A stretch of 64,000 nt of DNA from Omphiscola glabra. Taxonomy: Eukaryota > Mollusca > Gastropoda > Lymnaeidae. Below are positions 26,301 to 32,998 of this stretch, piece by piece. The stretch's first letter is position 1, and each line of letters opens with the position of its first letter. The DNA lies in assembly GCA_964017045.1 (NCBI GenBank), contig OZ024801.1, forward strand, positions 27,996,049 to 28,060,048. Reading direction: 5' to 3'. The translations under genes were made by a program, and so were the position numbers. The notes beneath the pieces were generated by a model. That model saw only the letters and a program-made list of their open reading frames with translations, was not told the origin of the DNA and made no database searches.

Positions 26301-26434
26301 CGTCTGCGCAAACCATCGGATTTTTCGGCGTCACTTTGGTGGTTGTTGCCTTTTCTGGGATTGTATTGCTGGATTCGGGAATTCTTATACGAAACATCAT
26401 GAAGCTAATTCAAAAGTGTAAAAGAAAGAAATAG
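2519..26434 (+). CDS. IgGFc-binding-domain type I membrane protein (5' partial, 16 exons in window)
   Basis: Joined exons: 2519-2624, 3447-3598, 3770-3866, 5736-5765, 6320-6451, 9844-10079, 11013-11153, 12883-13051, 14788-14948, 15371-15526, 19261-19448, 19849-20071, 21354-21453, 22438-22491, 23338-24380, 26231-26434. Phases agree across every junction and give 1063 codons before TAG. Visible order: tail of a first IgGFc-like unit (about aa 1-86), metal-binding loop [13 protein letters not shown], a complete second unit (about aa 119-597) with ADKPILVVQ- and [14 protein letters not shown] strands, second loop [17 protein letters not shown], a third acidic loop, a Ser/Thr-rich stalk (about aa 649-960), a CGCLCP motif, one membrane helix (about aa 1024-1044) and a Lys/Arg tail. 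The domain is known from vertebrate FCGBP, a mucin-associated secreted protein; here it is on a surface receptor-like chain. Mucosal or immune surface binding is inference; the ligand is unknown. The start codon and signal peptide lie upstream. Confidence 0.85.
2682..2908 (+). mobile_element. SPIN-like non-autonomous hAT transposon, copy 1
   Basis: Begins CAGCGTTTCTCAACCTG and ends AGGTTAAGAACCACTG, with the internal 'aagaccatcggaaaacac' and 'ggtcgcggcattagg' blocks typical of SPIN elements. Flanks TGTTAGTA / TGCTAGTA are a 7-of-8 target duplication. T and G runs near 2717-2748 are expanded. Confidence 0.85.
3447..3598 (+). CDS. Exon b: end of first IgGFc unit
   Basis: Acceptor 'aatgaag' after a C run, donor 'gtaacc'; phase 1 to 0. 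Its end, [12 protein letters not shown], matches [12 protein letters not shown] at the end of the second unit, supporting two tandem units. Confidence 0.8.
3770..3866 (+). CDS. Exon c: MopE-like metal-binding loop 1
   Basis: Acceptor 'acaccacag', donor 'gtaata'; phase 0 to 1. It encodes [20 protein letters not shown], the DNDCDGxxDE motif of the Pfam MopE metal-binding family. It closes the first IgGFc unit. Confidence 0.85.
4163..4386. repeat. 24-bp minisatellite (about 9 copies)
   Basis: Unit 'aacagccatcgtagtaacaa' plus 'tcaa'. The unit length is a multiple of three, so an artefactual minus-strand frame (repeating VLIVTTMA) stays open. Confidence 0.9.
4840..5175. repeat. ~24-bp AT-rich minisatellite (about 14 copies)
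   Basis: Degenerate units of 'gacataatgacatcagtata' plus 'atgt'. It lies in the intron after the first metal-binding loop. Confidence 0.85.
5285..5474. mobile_element. Short hAT-type element (CAGAGGCGTAGCTAG ends)
   Basis: A 190-bp element with ends CAGAGGCGTAGCTAG and TAGCTACGCCCATG (inverted) and 'ggcgccc' blocks inside. Flanks ATCCTACC / ATCTTACC are a 7-of-8 target duplication, as expected for hAT. Confidence 0.75.
5494..5650. repeat. 17-bp minisatellite
   Basis: Units of 'aaagtcaatgattgcat', about nine copies with substitutions, immediately downstream of the short hAT element. Confidence 0.8.
5736..5765 (+). CDS. Exon d: 30-bp micro-exon opening the second IgGFc unit
   Basis: Acceptor 'acttttcag', donor 'gtagtt'; phase 1 to 1. 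With its flanks it encodes [11 protein letters not shown]. It is weak alone, but the phase fits exactly and it links the loop exon to the next exon. Confidence 0.6.
6320..6451 (+). CDS. Exon e: second IgGFc unit, first strands
   Basis: Acceptor 'atattctag', donor 'gtatct'; phase 1 to 1. It encodes [17 protein letters not shown], resembling the usual opening of this domain (S/T-R-G-x-E-F-x-x-x-F). Confidence 0.85.
6531..7300 (-). mobile_element. Decayed hAT transposon, ZMYM1/DUF4371-like transposase 3' end
   Basis: On the minus strand the reading contains [20 protein letters not shown] then [18 protein letters not shown], the C-terminal dimerisation region of ZMYM1-like hAT transposases, preceded by [14 protein letters not shown]. 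Stops and frameshifts break it. A CAGGGCTGGGCC-type end lies at about 6531. It sits in the intron between exons e and f. Confidence 0.75.
7398..7755 (+). mobile_element. LINE 3' fragment with (GAA)n tail
   Basis: The end of a non-LTR retrotransposon ORF2 is visible ([20 protein letters not shown]), followed by about 110 bp of 3' sequence and a 'gaagaagaagaag' tail at 7739-7755. 5'-truncated insertion. Confidence 0.75.
8035..8113. mobile_element. Fragment of short hAT-like element
   Basis: A GC-rich segment ending 'cccctagctacaccactg', the inverse of a CAGTGGTGTAGCTAGGGG end. The other end was not identified. Confidence 0.4.
9584..9770. mobile_element. Short hAT-type element with perfect 8-bp target duplication
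   Basis: A 187-bp element starting CAGGGGTCACCAAACTTTG and ending AGTTTGGTGACTCATG (inverted ends). The flanks are an exact duplication ATCTAATT (9576-9583 and 9771-9778). It contains 'gcgggccggat' blocks and lies about 70 bp before exon f. Confidence 0.88.
9844..10079 (+). CDS. Exon f: second IgGFc unit core
   Basis: Acceptor 'catgttccag', donor 'gtaatg'; phase 1 to 0. It includes [20 protein letters not shown] and GVFVQGLN, matching the 'K-x-V-x-V-x-A-D-x-P-V-x-V-x-x-x-N' strand of the domain. Four N-glycosylation sequons are visible (NMT, NHT, NNT, NGS). Confidence 0.85.
10290..10505. repeat. GAT/GTG-rich microsatellite
   Basis: Impure 'gatgatggtgatgatgatg' repeat in the intron after exon f. 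Confidence 0.85.
11013..11153 (+). CDS. Exon g: second IgGFc unit
   Basis: Acceptor 'tttccttag', donor 'gtgaga'; phase 0 to 0. It encodes [18 protein letters not shown], resembling the 'L-P-x-x-x-L-G-x-E-Y-x-x-x-T' signature of the domain. Confidence 0.88.
11286..11327. repeat. (TA)n microsatellite
   Basis: About twenty TA dinucleotides in the intron after exon g. Confidence 0.9.
11797..11868. repeat. Short 15-bp tandem repeat
   Basis: Four to five copies of 'agacagtcctatagacagtc'-type units. Confidence 0.75.
11941..12400 (+). mobile_element. GC-rich SINE-like retroposon, copy A
   Basis: Shares 'ctgctcctaggcaacc' near its start, 'agggcgtc' about 100 bp in and 'gctcgacggcccgctcacgcc' near its end with copies at about 24985-25330 (inverted) and 42922-43367. 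It is distinctly GC-richer than its surroundings. Overlapping frames here are not convincing protein. Confidence 0.65.
12883..13051 (+). CDS. Exon h: second IgGFc unit
   Basis: Acceptor 'tgttctatccag', donor 'gtacaa'; phase 0 to 1. It encodes [17 protein letters not shown] then [17 protein letters not shown], the usual beta-rich pattern of the domain. Confidence 0.82.
14010..14200 (+). repeat. Inverted-repeat partner of the element at 16.8-17.0 kb
   Basis: About 185 bp, from 'actaaaacttacgtcac' through 'gcgcgggaagagcgttca' to 'aatgaactccca', match the reverse complement of about 16810-16990 with scattered differences. The two copies face each other across exons i and j. Confidence 0.8.
14555..14690. 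repeat. GGAT-rich microsatellite
   Basis: Impure tetranucleotide 'gatggatggatcaatggatg' repeat, ending about 100 bp before exon i. Confidence 0.85.
14788..14948 (+). CDS. Exon i: second IgGFc unit
   Basis: Acceptor 'ttttctcccacag', donor 'gtaagt'; phase 1 to 0. It encodes [13 protein letters not shown] and [17 protein letters not shown], close to the most conserved stretch of the family (S-D-K-P-V-x-V-x-S-G ... L-P-P-x-x-x-W-G). Confidence 0.9.
15371..15526 (+). CDS. Exon j: second IgGFc unit
   Basis: Acceptor 'gatttctaag', donor 'gtaagc'; phase 0 to 0. It encodes [20 protein letters not shown] and ends GEYLEIL, which continues directly into the next exon's strand. Confidence 0.78.
15890..16150 (-). 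repeat. 66-bp tandem repeat of the hAT transposase C-terminus
   Basis: Four units at a spacing near 66 bp (22 codons), each reading about [19 protein letters not shown] on the minus strand, the C-terminal dimerisation tail of the transposase. Confidence 0.75.
16770..16978 (-). mobile_element. Short element nested in the hAT fossil
   Basis: Roughly 200-220 bp interrupt the hAT transposase reading where the family's EVRWLSRGKVL block should be. The inserted sequence matches 14010-14200 in inverted orientation. The exact ends are uncertain by about 15 bp. Confidence 0.7.
17584..18043. repeat. 46-bp minisatellite (10 copies)
   Basis: Unit starts at 17584, 17630, 17676 and so on to 17998, each containing 'ccccatagacagtagcgcat' and 'gaagcttgg'. 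Since 46 is not a multiple of three, the frame rotates and all three minus-strand frames stay open; these frames are not genes. Confidence 0.95.
18142..18257. repeat. 25-bp minisatellite (about 5 copies)
   Basis: Unit 'tagacggggaagggtgccac' plus 'cgtac'. Confidence 0.88.
18240..18520 (-). mobile_element. LINE 3' fragment (minus strand)
   Basis: The minus strand reads [31 protein letters not shown] and [17 protein letters not shown], the C-terminus of a non-LTR retrotransposon ORF2 of the same type as at 7398-7755. Confidence 0.75.
19261..19448 (+). CDS. Exon k: second IgGFc unit
   Basis: Acceptor 'caatctacag', donor 'gtaagt'; phase 0 to 2. It encodes [16 protein letters not shown] and YVAPVDQYL, the second conserved 'D-K-P-V-L-V-x-Q' strand. 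An upstream 'ttttag' at 19203 would give the wrong phase. Confidence 0.85.
19849..20071 (+). CDS. Exon l: end of second IgGFc unit
   Basis: Acceptor 'cgttttag', donor 'gtataa'; phase 2 to 0. It encodes [15 protein letters not shown] and ends [12 protein letters not shown]. An alternative acceptor at about 19735 is in frame and would add 38 residues; the shorter form aligns better with the first unit and with FCGBP. Confidence 0.75.
20505..20960 (+). repeat. Dispersed repeat, copy 1 (with ATA/ATT tail remnant)
   Basis: Shares 'gataactgcgctaaacgaat', 'gcgtttggtgcgtaata', 'tgaaataa', 'ggtattcttataatg' and the following 'cgttact' with about 25630-25930, in the same order. A (AAT)n stretch and 'gcgcggta' at 20597-20660 resemble the 3' tail of a LINE in reverse. 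Confidence 0.6.
21354..21453 (+). CDS. Exon m: MopE-like metal-binding loop 2
   Basis: Acceptor 'cggacag', donor 'gtgagg'; phase 0 to 1. It encodes [18 protein letters not shown], the same motif, position and phases as the exon at 3770, confirming duplication of an IgGFc-plus-loop unit. Confidence 0.88.
22195..22412. repeat. ~14-bp minisatellite
   Basis: Units of 'atgtgttaatagc' or 'atgtgttaatatc', about fifteen copies, ending about 25 bp before the exon at 22438. Confidence 0.88.
22438..22491 (+). CDS. Exon n: third acidic loop
   Basis: Acceptor 'tttgtttag', donor 'gtaagt'; phase 1 to 1. It encodes [14 protein letters not shown], a calcium-loop-like DxDxDGxxxED sequence. Confidence 0.82.
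22590..22790. repeat. ~45-bp tandem repeat
   Basis: About four units containing 'ccccagtgtcacgatagaaa' and 'gttgtgacacaaaagttgtg'. Confidence 0.75.
23338..24380 (+). CDS. Exon o: Ser/Thr-rich mucin-like stalk exon
   Basis: Acceptor 'ctctttcag', donor 'gtgggt'; phase 1 to 0; 1043 bp. First comes an 8-residue repeat (SYSQDLTT and variants, about 14 copies, aa ~690-800), then a Ser/Thr/Pro-rich low-complexity stretch, then CGCLCPSN and [15 protein letters not shown]. It is expected to be heavily O-glycosylated and to act as a rigid stalk (inference). Reading through the donor adds about 50 unrelated residues. Confidence 0.88.
23476..23800 (+). repeat. 24-bp coding minisatellite
   Basis: Tandem 24-bp units 'ttaaccacaagctattcaca' plus 'agac' encode the SYSQDLTT repeat. 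Units differ at several bases, mostly conserving S/T, Y, Q/H and D. Confidence 0.93.
24985..25330 (-). mobile_element. GC-rich SINE-like retroposon, copy B (inverted)
   Basis: The reverse complement contains 'gccgctcctaggcaaccg' near its start and 'gctcgacggcccaccaacgc' at its end, matching copy A. It may extend to about 25560, where GC-rich sequence continues. Confidence 0.6.
25630..25930 (+). repeat. Dispersed repeat, copy 2
   Basis: Diverged direct copy of the repeat at 20505-20960 ('cccgataactacgctaaata', 'gcgtttggtgcgtaatat', 'ggcattcttaaatgttcgtt'). Confidence 0.6.
26231..26434 (+). CDS. Exon p: membrane anchor and tail (last exon)
   Basis: Acceptor 'tcttctacag'; phase 0; ends KCKRKK then TAG. 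It encodes [27 protein letters not shown], then a hydrophobic span (about 20 residues from TIGFFGVTL). I recall the pattern V-D-K-x-x-L-S-x-x-x-R-K-x-x-S-x-x-D-x-R-P-S-A before the helix from other molluscan membrane proteins, so it looks like a shared anchor module. Confidence 0.88.
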   Translation, partial: SLEVDKSELSATTRKLISVNDQRPSAQTIGFFGVTLVVVAFSGIVLLDSGILIRNIMKLIQKCKRKK

Positions 26435-27063
26435 GCTCACGGATTGCAGTGTTTGAGAAAACTATAGTTTCGAAACCAGTGAAAGATACTCAACAATGAG
26501 TTGATGGGGCAAAGGGATAAGGCTCTACTCTACACACACGACATAAGTAAGGGATCAATAGACTCTTAATTGATCTCTTGTTTATTCATTCAGCCTTCGT
26601 CAGCCTGCTGGTGCTTGAGGCAACGACCTAGGAGACGCACGTCTGTCCATCTGCTGCTCCAGACTCATTTTTATTGTTGCAGAGACTCTACGCTAGTCAT
26701 TCAGACTTGCAAAATCTCAGTTGATAGCTTTAATCTCTTTTTGTTGTTGTTGTTGATTTTTATTTCTTTTTAAAAAATCTGAAATTTGTTGTTTGACAGT
26801 TTTCAACAACAGAGCGTGAAAAGGGGAACGGTGCGGGGCAATTCAGGAGGAGAGACAGAAGAGAGAAAATAAGGGAAATGTATTTCAATTCATACGAATG
26901 GGTTGTTGTAAGAATGGGTGTTCAACACCAATCAAATTCACAAAAAAGATGATAATCTATATATTATGGGAGGGGGGGGGGGTGTCAGGTCGAATGTAAC
27001 AATATTTACTTTAACCCAATTGTTGTTGTTTTTTTAAAAATTTATTTATTGACTACATGTGTT

Positions 27064-27222
27064 ATGTATTCTTTGATCGAATTCAAATACGTTTATAAAT
27101 GCCTCGTTAAATGCAGCACAGCTGGTAGCGGTGCACATGCTAGTCTGGAAGAGGCCTCAAGATTCGAAAATACCCGGCTGGCCGATTCCGAAAAAGGTGT
27201 GTTGCATTTTCAAATTACATAG
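27064..27222 (+). CDS. Weak candidate: small ORF or alternative tail exon
   Basis: A 52-residue frame whose second half, AGSGAHASLEEASRFENTRL then ADSEKG, has a coding-like, polar, acidic composition unlike the surrounding AT-rich sequence. Possible splice sites are 'aaatgcag' (27115) and 'gtgtgt' after 27196. It lies 0.63 kb past the stop of the membrane-protein gene, so it could be an alternative cytoplasmic-tail exon, an unrelated small ORF or chance. Confidence 0.25.
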   Translation: MYSLIEFKYVYKCLVKCSTAGSGAHASLEEASRFENTRLADSEKGVLHFQIT

Positions 27223-27461
27223 AGTACAAATAGTACCGCTCTGTAGGATGTAGGAACATTTGGGCGTGAAAACAAGGTGGTAGCACCAAGGAGAGTATCA
27301 CGCCGTACTTACAATACAACATTCACTATTTTCACACTTCGATCGGAAATTGAAATTTTACTGGTCGAACGCTAATGATAAATAATTAAGACTAAAATGT
27401 TGATACTGCGGACCAGTGCTCCGAAAGATCTATTCACACACGGCACACCAGAACTTTCCCA

Positions 27462-27626
27462 GATTTCCGTGGCACGCCCTAGATCTTTCTCAGATTTCCG
27501 TGGCACGCCTAGATCTTTCTCAGATTTCCGTGGCACGCCTAGATCTTTCTCAGATTTCCGTGGCACGCCTAGATCTTTCTCAGATTTCCGTGGCATGCCT
27601 AGATCTTTCTCAGATTTCCGTGGCAC
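27462..27626. repeat. 30-bp minisatellite (5-6 copies)
   Basis: Unit 'agatctttctcagatttccg' plus 'tggcacgcct'. Being a multiple of three it keeps frames open on both strands (RSFSDFRGTP; DLGVPRKSEK); not a gene. Confidence 0.93.
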
Positions 27627-27867
27627 TCCGAAATCAAAACATGATGAAAAACATGTGCCCACATTTTAAATGTGTTTTTAAATGTCCTAATGACGTGAAA
27701 TTAACACTATTCAGTAGACATTTACACCAAATGATATAACAATAACATAAAATAATGTTCACTATTATAGCAATAGAGGTTCTAGAAACAGTCTACACTC
27801 TTCTACGTTACATCATTTTTAACAATGATCATAACTGATTTGCTGAGCATACCTTTTTTTATACACA

Positions 27868-28205
27868 TCTACACTTTACCTTTTTGTTGTATTTATGATA
27901 CAAATCTACACTTTACCATTTTGTTGTATTTCTGATACAAATCTACACTTTACCATTTTGTTGTATTTCTGATACAAATCTACACTTTACCATTTTGTTG
28001 TATTTCTGATACAAATCTACACTTTACCTTTTTGTTGTATTTCTGATACAAAAAGTGAAAGTGTAGATTTGTATCAGAAATGTACTTCTTATACAAATTT
28101 ATAATTTAACTTTTTGTTGTATTTCTGATACTAAGCTACACTTTCACTTTTTTTTTTTTTTTGGTACTTCATATACAAATCTATAATTTAACTATTTTGT
28201 TGTAT
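27868..28205. repeat. 37-bp AT-rich minisatellite
   Basis: Unit 'atttctgatacaaatctaca' plus 'ctttaccattttgttgt'. One unit near 28050-28080 is inverted, creating a small palindrome. Confidence 0.88.
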
Positions 28206-28592
28206 TTATAATCAATTAACCGTAAACCTAATATATTTTTTTAATAATATCCACATGTTTTTGAAACCTCGGTAAAATACTGTGATATTTGTAAATAAAC
28301 TTGTGAAAATAAACTTTCGTTAAAAGTACTTCCTTTTTTTAGCTACAGCCTAATATTATCATTTTTAAAAAATTTTTTTTTACATGTTTTTTAAAAAGTC
28401 TAATCTAAAACTAATTTAATGGGATAAATAAACATTTCTTTCAGTTTTCGTGTCTGTACATTGAGAGGTGTTGTTTTATTTGTTGTTGTTTTTTTAAACT
28501 CAAAAATAGTTTAAAACTACTAACCATTTAAATTACTCAAACACTAATCAAGACAAAAATTTGTTAAGAGATGTGGCCTGCCAGCAAAACTG

Positions 28593-28670
28593 TGCAGTCC
28601 GAATGTGCAGTCAGAATGTGCAGTCAAAATGTGCAGTCGAAATGTGCAGTCAGAATGTGCAGTCAAAAAT
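28593..28670. repeat. 13-14-bp tandem repeat
   Basis: Units of 'gtgcagtcaaaat', about six copies. Confidence 0.85.
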
Positions 28671-28875
28671 GTTGGCATTTGCATAGTAAAATAATAATAT
28701 AATTATTGTTATAACTGCTATTAAAATTTATTTTTCATTTTTTTTTACGGTACTTTAAAAATGTAGTGAAATCTCTTCAACAAAACAACCAAAAGTAAAA
28801 GCTGCTGTTTGACCTTTTAAATGCAGATAAGATTATGGTGTTTGAATGGACGGAGTGGAGAGGAGCAGACAGGTG

Positions 28876-29128
28876 ATCCTGTGGTGCAATGGTGACCTTG
28901 TGGTGCAATGGTGACCCTGTGGTGCAATGGTGACCCTGTGGTGCAATGGTGACCTTGTGATGCAATGGTGACCTTGTGGTGCAATGGTGACCTTGTGGTG
29001 CAATGTGACCTTGGGGTGCAATGTGAATTTGTGGCTCAATGGTGACCTTGTGGTGCAATATGACCTTGCGGTGCAATGGTGACCTTGTGGTATGACCTTG
29101 CGGTGCAATGGTGACCTTGTGGTGAAAT
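28876..29128. repeat. 19-bp minisatellite (about 13 copies)
   Basis: Unit 'gtgaccttgtggtgcaatg' with substitutions. Confidence 0.92.
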
Positions 29129-29446
29129 GAATCCATTAGCCAAGAAGGGCTGGTTTTCATGGTTCGTAGGTAAACCTTATAAGAAATAAGAGAAAAAGAT
29201 TAAACCACCAAAGTCAGAAGCCACCAGTTCTCTTGGCCTGTGATTAATACATCCACTGCCCTGGGCAAAAGTGGTTTTTTTTATCTTAAACAGTTTAGGA
29301 ATAAATACTGAACGTTAAATAAATGTGGACCTGCTGGTACTGACTAGAGATAACATCTTCTTAGTCACAATGGGAACAAGAAAATAGCGCATTCCTGCCA
29401 GTGTGTCAATGTAGCACAATCACGTTTTAGTTGTGGGAAGGGAGCG

Positions 29447-29700
29447 ACCTCAGGTCCTTGAGACTTCTTGCCGCATGTCTGGACGGATACAAACAAAAAA
29501 AGTAGCTTCATTCGCCACGAAATTAATGTACCTGCTAAATAAAATGACACCAGGAGAGGATTGGGGGGGGGGGGGGGGAGGGGGCCGCGACCTCAGGTTG
29601 TTGAGACTTCTTGCAACATATCTAGAGCGATGCAATAAAGTAGCTTTGCTTGCTGAGAAATTAATGTTGACGGCTGACATTATTAAAGTTGTGTTGTACC
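29447..29700. repeat. Diverged tandem duplication (~145 bp unit)
   Basis: 'gcgacctcaggtccttgaga' at about 29447 and 'gcgacctcaggttgttgaga' at about 29587 begin two related copies separated by a G run. Confidence 0.75.
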
Positions 29701-30117
29701 CATTTTATTTGTTTTCTGGGTTAATAGCTAGGCCAGCACATTCTTTCCCCTCCCCCATTTTGGCAGACGTGCGTTGGCAACATAAGTCAAAATGGAACCA
29801 AACAAAAGATCATCAGTGATGAAACTGTTGCATTTTTTATGGCAAAATGCTGGCATGTCCTAGGAACAATTTGTAACACAGAGCAATGATAATAATGGTC
29901 AAAAGTCGGATCACGTTAAATAGGATGAGAACAAAGACAAACAAAATGAAATGCTTTTTTAAAAAAACAAACAAGGTAATAAAAGAATACAACCAAATGA
30001 AGGAAATTGTGATTTTTAGCTGTATGATTTTAAAATCTTCACATAGGAAAAATGAAATTTAACAATAAAAGTAGAGTGTATATTCTAAATGATTTTGAAA
30101 CTTTAATTAAGATCAAT

Positions 30118-30290
30118 AAAATGGTGTATGAAGTGTGTATACAATAAAATGGCGTATGAAGTGTGTATACAAAAAAATGGTGTATGAAGTGTGTATACAA
30201 TAAAATGGCGTATGAAGTGTGTATACAATAAAATAGTATATGAAGTGTGTATACAATAAAATGGTGTATGAAATGTGTATACAATTTAAA
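30118..30290. repeat. 28-29-bp minisatellite (6 copies)
   Basis: Unit 'aaaatggtgtatgaagtgtg' plus 'tatacaat'. Confidence 0.92.
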
Positions 30291-30435
30291 TGAATGAATG
30301 TAACGATGCAATTTGTGAAAATTAATGTCTGAATTTTAATGTTCATGTTGCTTCTGAGCAAAGCTGAATTAATTTTAAATTGATATTTTTTTTCAGTTGC
30401 TGTGAGGTTAAAACTTATATTATTTTAATAGTTAA

Positions 30436-31075
30436 AAACAACATTGAATGTCACTGTGTGAACAACTGTGTTGATTTCAGCGTTGAAAGTCACTGTGTGA
30501 ACAACTGTGTTGATTTCAACGTTGAATGTCACTGTGTGAACAACTGTGTTGATTTCAATGTTGAATGTCACTGTGTGAACAACTGTGTTGATTACAACGT
30601 TGAAAGTCACTGTGTGAACAACTGTGTTGATTACAATGTTGAATGTCACTATGTGAACAACTGTGTTAATTACAACGTTGAATGTCACTGTGTGAACAAC
30701 TGTGTTGATTACAACGTTGAATGTCACTGTGTAAACAACTGTGTTGATTACAACGTTGAATGTCACTGTGTGAACAACTGTGTTGATTACAACGTTGAAT
30801 GTCACTATGTGAACAACTGATTTGATTACAACGTTGAATGTCACTATGTGAACAACTGTGTTGATTACAACGTTGAATGTCACTGTGTGAACTGATGTAT
30901 TGATTACAACGTTGAATATCACTGTGTGAACAGATCGGTTGATTACAACGTTGAATGTCACTGTGTGAACAACTGTGTTGATTACAACGTTGAATGTCAC
31001 TGTGTGAACAGATGTGTTGATTACAACCTTGAATGTCACTATGTGAACAGATGTGTTGATTACAACGCTCAATTA
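30436..31075. repeat. 39-bp minisatellite (about 16 copies)
   Basis: Unit 'aacaactgtgttgattacaa' plus 'cgttgaatgtcactgtgtg'. The 39-bp period keeps several frames open on both strands (up to 215 codons), with no start context, splice sites or composition of a protein. Confidence 0.95.
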
Positions 31076-31657
31076 TAATTATACCGTGCCTGATTTGATT
31101 AGAACTGAGTGAGGACAAAGATAACTGAACCACACAATGAACTAAATTTCTTAAGGAACAAAAAATTTTTATGGGACGCACACGGACCAGTAATACATTA
31201 CTATTCTTCAAAATTGCTGAAGTTCCTCCGCAATCGCAGTTATTCTCTAGCGTAATACTTTTTTTTTTTTTTTTCTTTAGCTTACTTGTGTTTTTGGAAC
31301 TCTAGAATTTGAACTGAAAATAAATGCATTGCTTGAAATACTTGAATAAGAAATATTGATTTTCATTGCTGCTGTTGTCTTTTAAAGTCATTTTGCAGCT
31401 TGACTTCAGCAGGTTGGCTCTTGAATGGCACCAATGATTATTTTTGACAAATGAAAAAAAAATATTTCTTTTCAATAACCATACATGACCAGAGAAATCC
31501 TGGCCAGGCTTTCCACTGTAAAAGTGTCCAAATGAAACAACCATATTCAGAGCAAATAAAAAAATTATTTAAGTTACTTTGGAACTGAACTATGAGTGAA
31601 GATTCTTAGGATAAAACAAACATTCCATGGAGCCCTGTGCACAAACCTATCCAGAAA

Positions 31658-31903
31658 TTTGTTTGAAAGAAATTTCGTAGATGGAAATTTGATAGAATGG
31701 AAATTTGGTAGAATTCTTTTTCAGTTCACACGTTAAAACTTTGCGTCAAATTTCTTTTTTAACGCATTATTTCGTTTTACTATATAGTCTATTGCGTTCA
31801 AAACGAAATTTGACGAACATTTTTAATTTGTGAACTGAAAAAAATATTTTACCAAATTTCCGTCTATCAATTTTCCATCAACAAAATTTCTTTCAAAGAT
31901 GGT
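31658..31903. repeat. Foldback (imperfect palindrome), MITE-like
   Basis: The left arm 'ttgaaagaaatttcgtagat' and following 'ggaaatttgatagaa' pair with the right arm ending 'caaaatttctttcaaa'. The arms continue inwards through 'ttcagttcacacgttaaaac'. About 245 bp in total. Confidence 0.7.
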
Positions 31904-32004
31904 TGCCCACCCCTGGCATAGGTCCTATCAATTATTATAACATACTAAGTGCCAGATGATGAAACACAATACCTACTGTTATAAAAGTAACTCATGAACA
32001 CATA

Positions 32005-32150
32005 CACTCTTAATATACAATCAGAAACTGACAAACATACACTCCTAATATACAATCAGAAACTGACAAACATACACTCCTAATATACAATCAGAAACTG
32101 ACAAACATACACTCTTAATATACAATCAGAAACTGACAAACACACTCAAC
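32005..32150. repeat. 35-bp minisatellite (4 copies)
   Basis: Unit 'aaacatacactcctaatata' plus 'caatcagaaactgac'. Confidence 0.92.
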
Positions 32151-32742
32151 AACATCAATGTCCAATCCACTGGGTGAAAGAACAGGAAAAACCGTGAAAG
32201 CAGAAAAGTGGATTTAGCATGATTTAATGATTTCATAATCAATGACGCCATTAAGAAAATCCAGGGACAACAGGTGTCTGTGCAGGAAACTAAGAGTGTC
32301 ACATTTTTAAAATCTTTCTATCTAAAAAAATACTTTTTGAAATTTTCGTATTTTTTAAAAAAAGGTTTTGATGACATTAGTTACAAACTATTAACGTCGT
32401 GAAGCACTTCTTAAATTATTGTGTGTTTGTTTTCAGCTAATAAAACAAGTTACCAGGTGCTCTATGCATATGATGTAATCCCATTTGTTTTGCATTTAAG
32501 ACCAAAGCTTAAACCTTGGTATAAAAGGAATAATTATTCCCTTCCTAATAATAATTTGCTTTTTAAATTTCCATTCTTGCCGTATGCTACTTTGAAAAGT
32601 TAACATGCTTAAAAAAACAATTTAAATTCCCTTACACTTTTAAAAAATTTTTTTTTACTGAGGTCTTAAGTACTGTGTTATGGACATGGTTTTAAATGAT
32701 GCAGGAATAAAACACTATCACGTGTCATGTACTGGTAGAATT

Positions 32743-32748
32743 TTTATT
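32743..32748 (-). promoter_or_regulatory. UBL3: Candidate polyadenylation signal for UBL3
   Basis: AATAAA on the minus strand, about 3.2 kb past the UBL3 stop. Another AATAAA lies at 32999-33004. No coding sequence intervenes, so a long 3' untranslated region is plausible; unconfirmed. Confidence 0.3.
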
Positions 32749-32998
32749 GTACTGAAACAGTTGGAAAATGTGTTGAAATAATAAAATATACAAACACAAA
32801 TAACAGTGGTCAAAATCTACAAGTAAAAAAAAAAAGTATGTGTACATCGTAAAACAACTTTTGGGTTGCTTTTTAAAAATGGATAAATAGAAGAATGTAT
32901 CATCAATACATGTCCACATTGAAGAGACATGTTTTTTTTTGTTTGTTGAATCGAGACATTGTAACCCACACAAATACAGATCATTTAAACTTGGTTAC

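Larger units (their letters stand above)
26435..32742. other. Intergenic region, mostly tandem repeats
   Basis: No supported gene. It begins with the 3' untranslated region of the membrane-protein gene (polyadenylation site not clear; AATAAA first appears near 28293). The rest holds eight or more tandem arrays, a diverged duplication near 29447-29700 and a foldback near 31658-31903, listed separately. A short open frame at 27064-27222 is listed as a weak candidate. Confidence 0.6.

Noticed and set aside
27372..27739. Frames of about 90-107 codons on both strands with repeated RSFSDFRGTP / DLGVPRKSEK
   Set aside because: 30-bp minisatellite; no flanking coding sequence.
30425..31211. Open frames of up to 215 codons on both strands
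   Set aside because: They are the 39-bp tandem repeat read in different frames; there is no splice, start or domain evidence.
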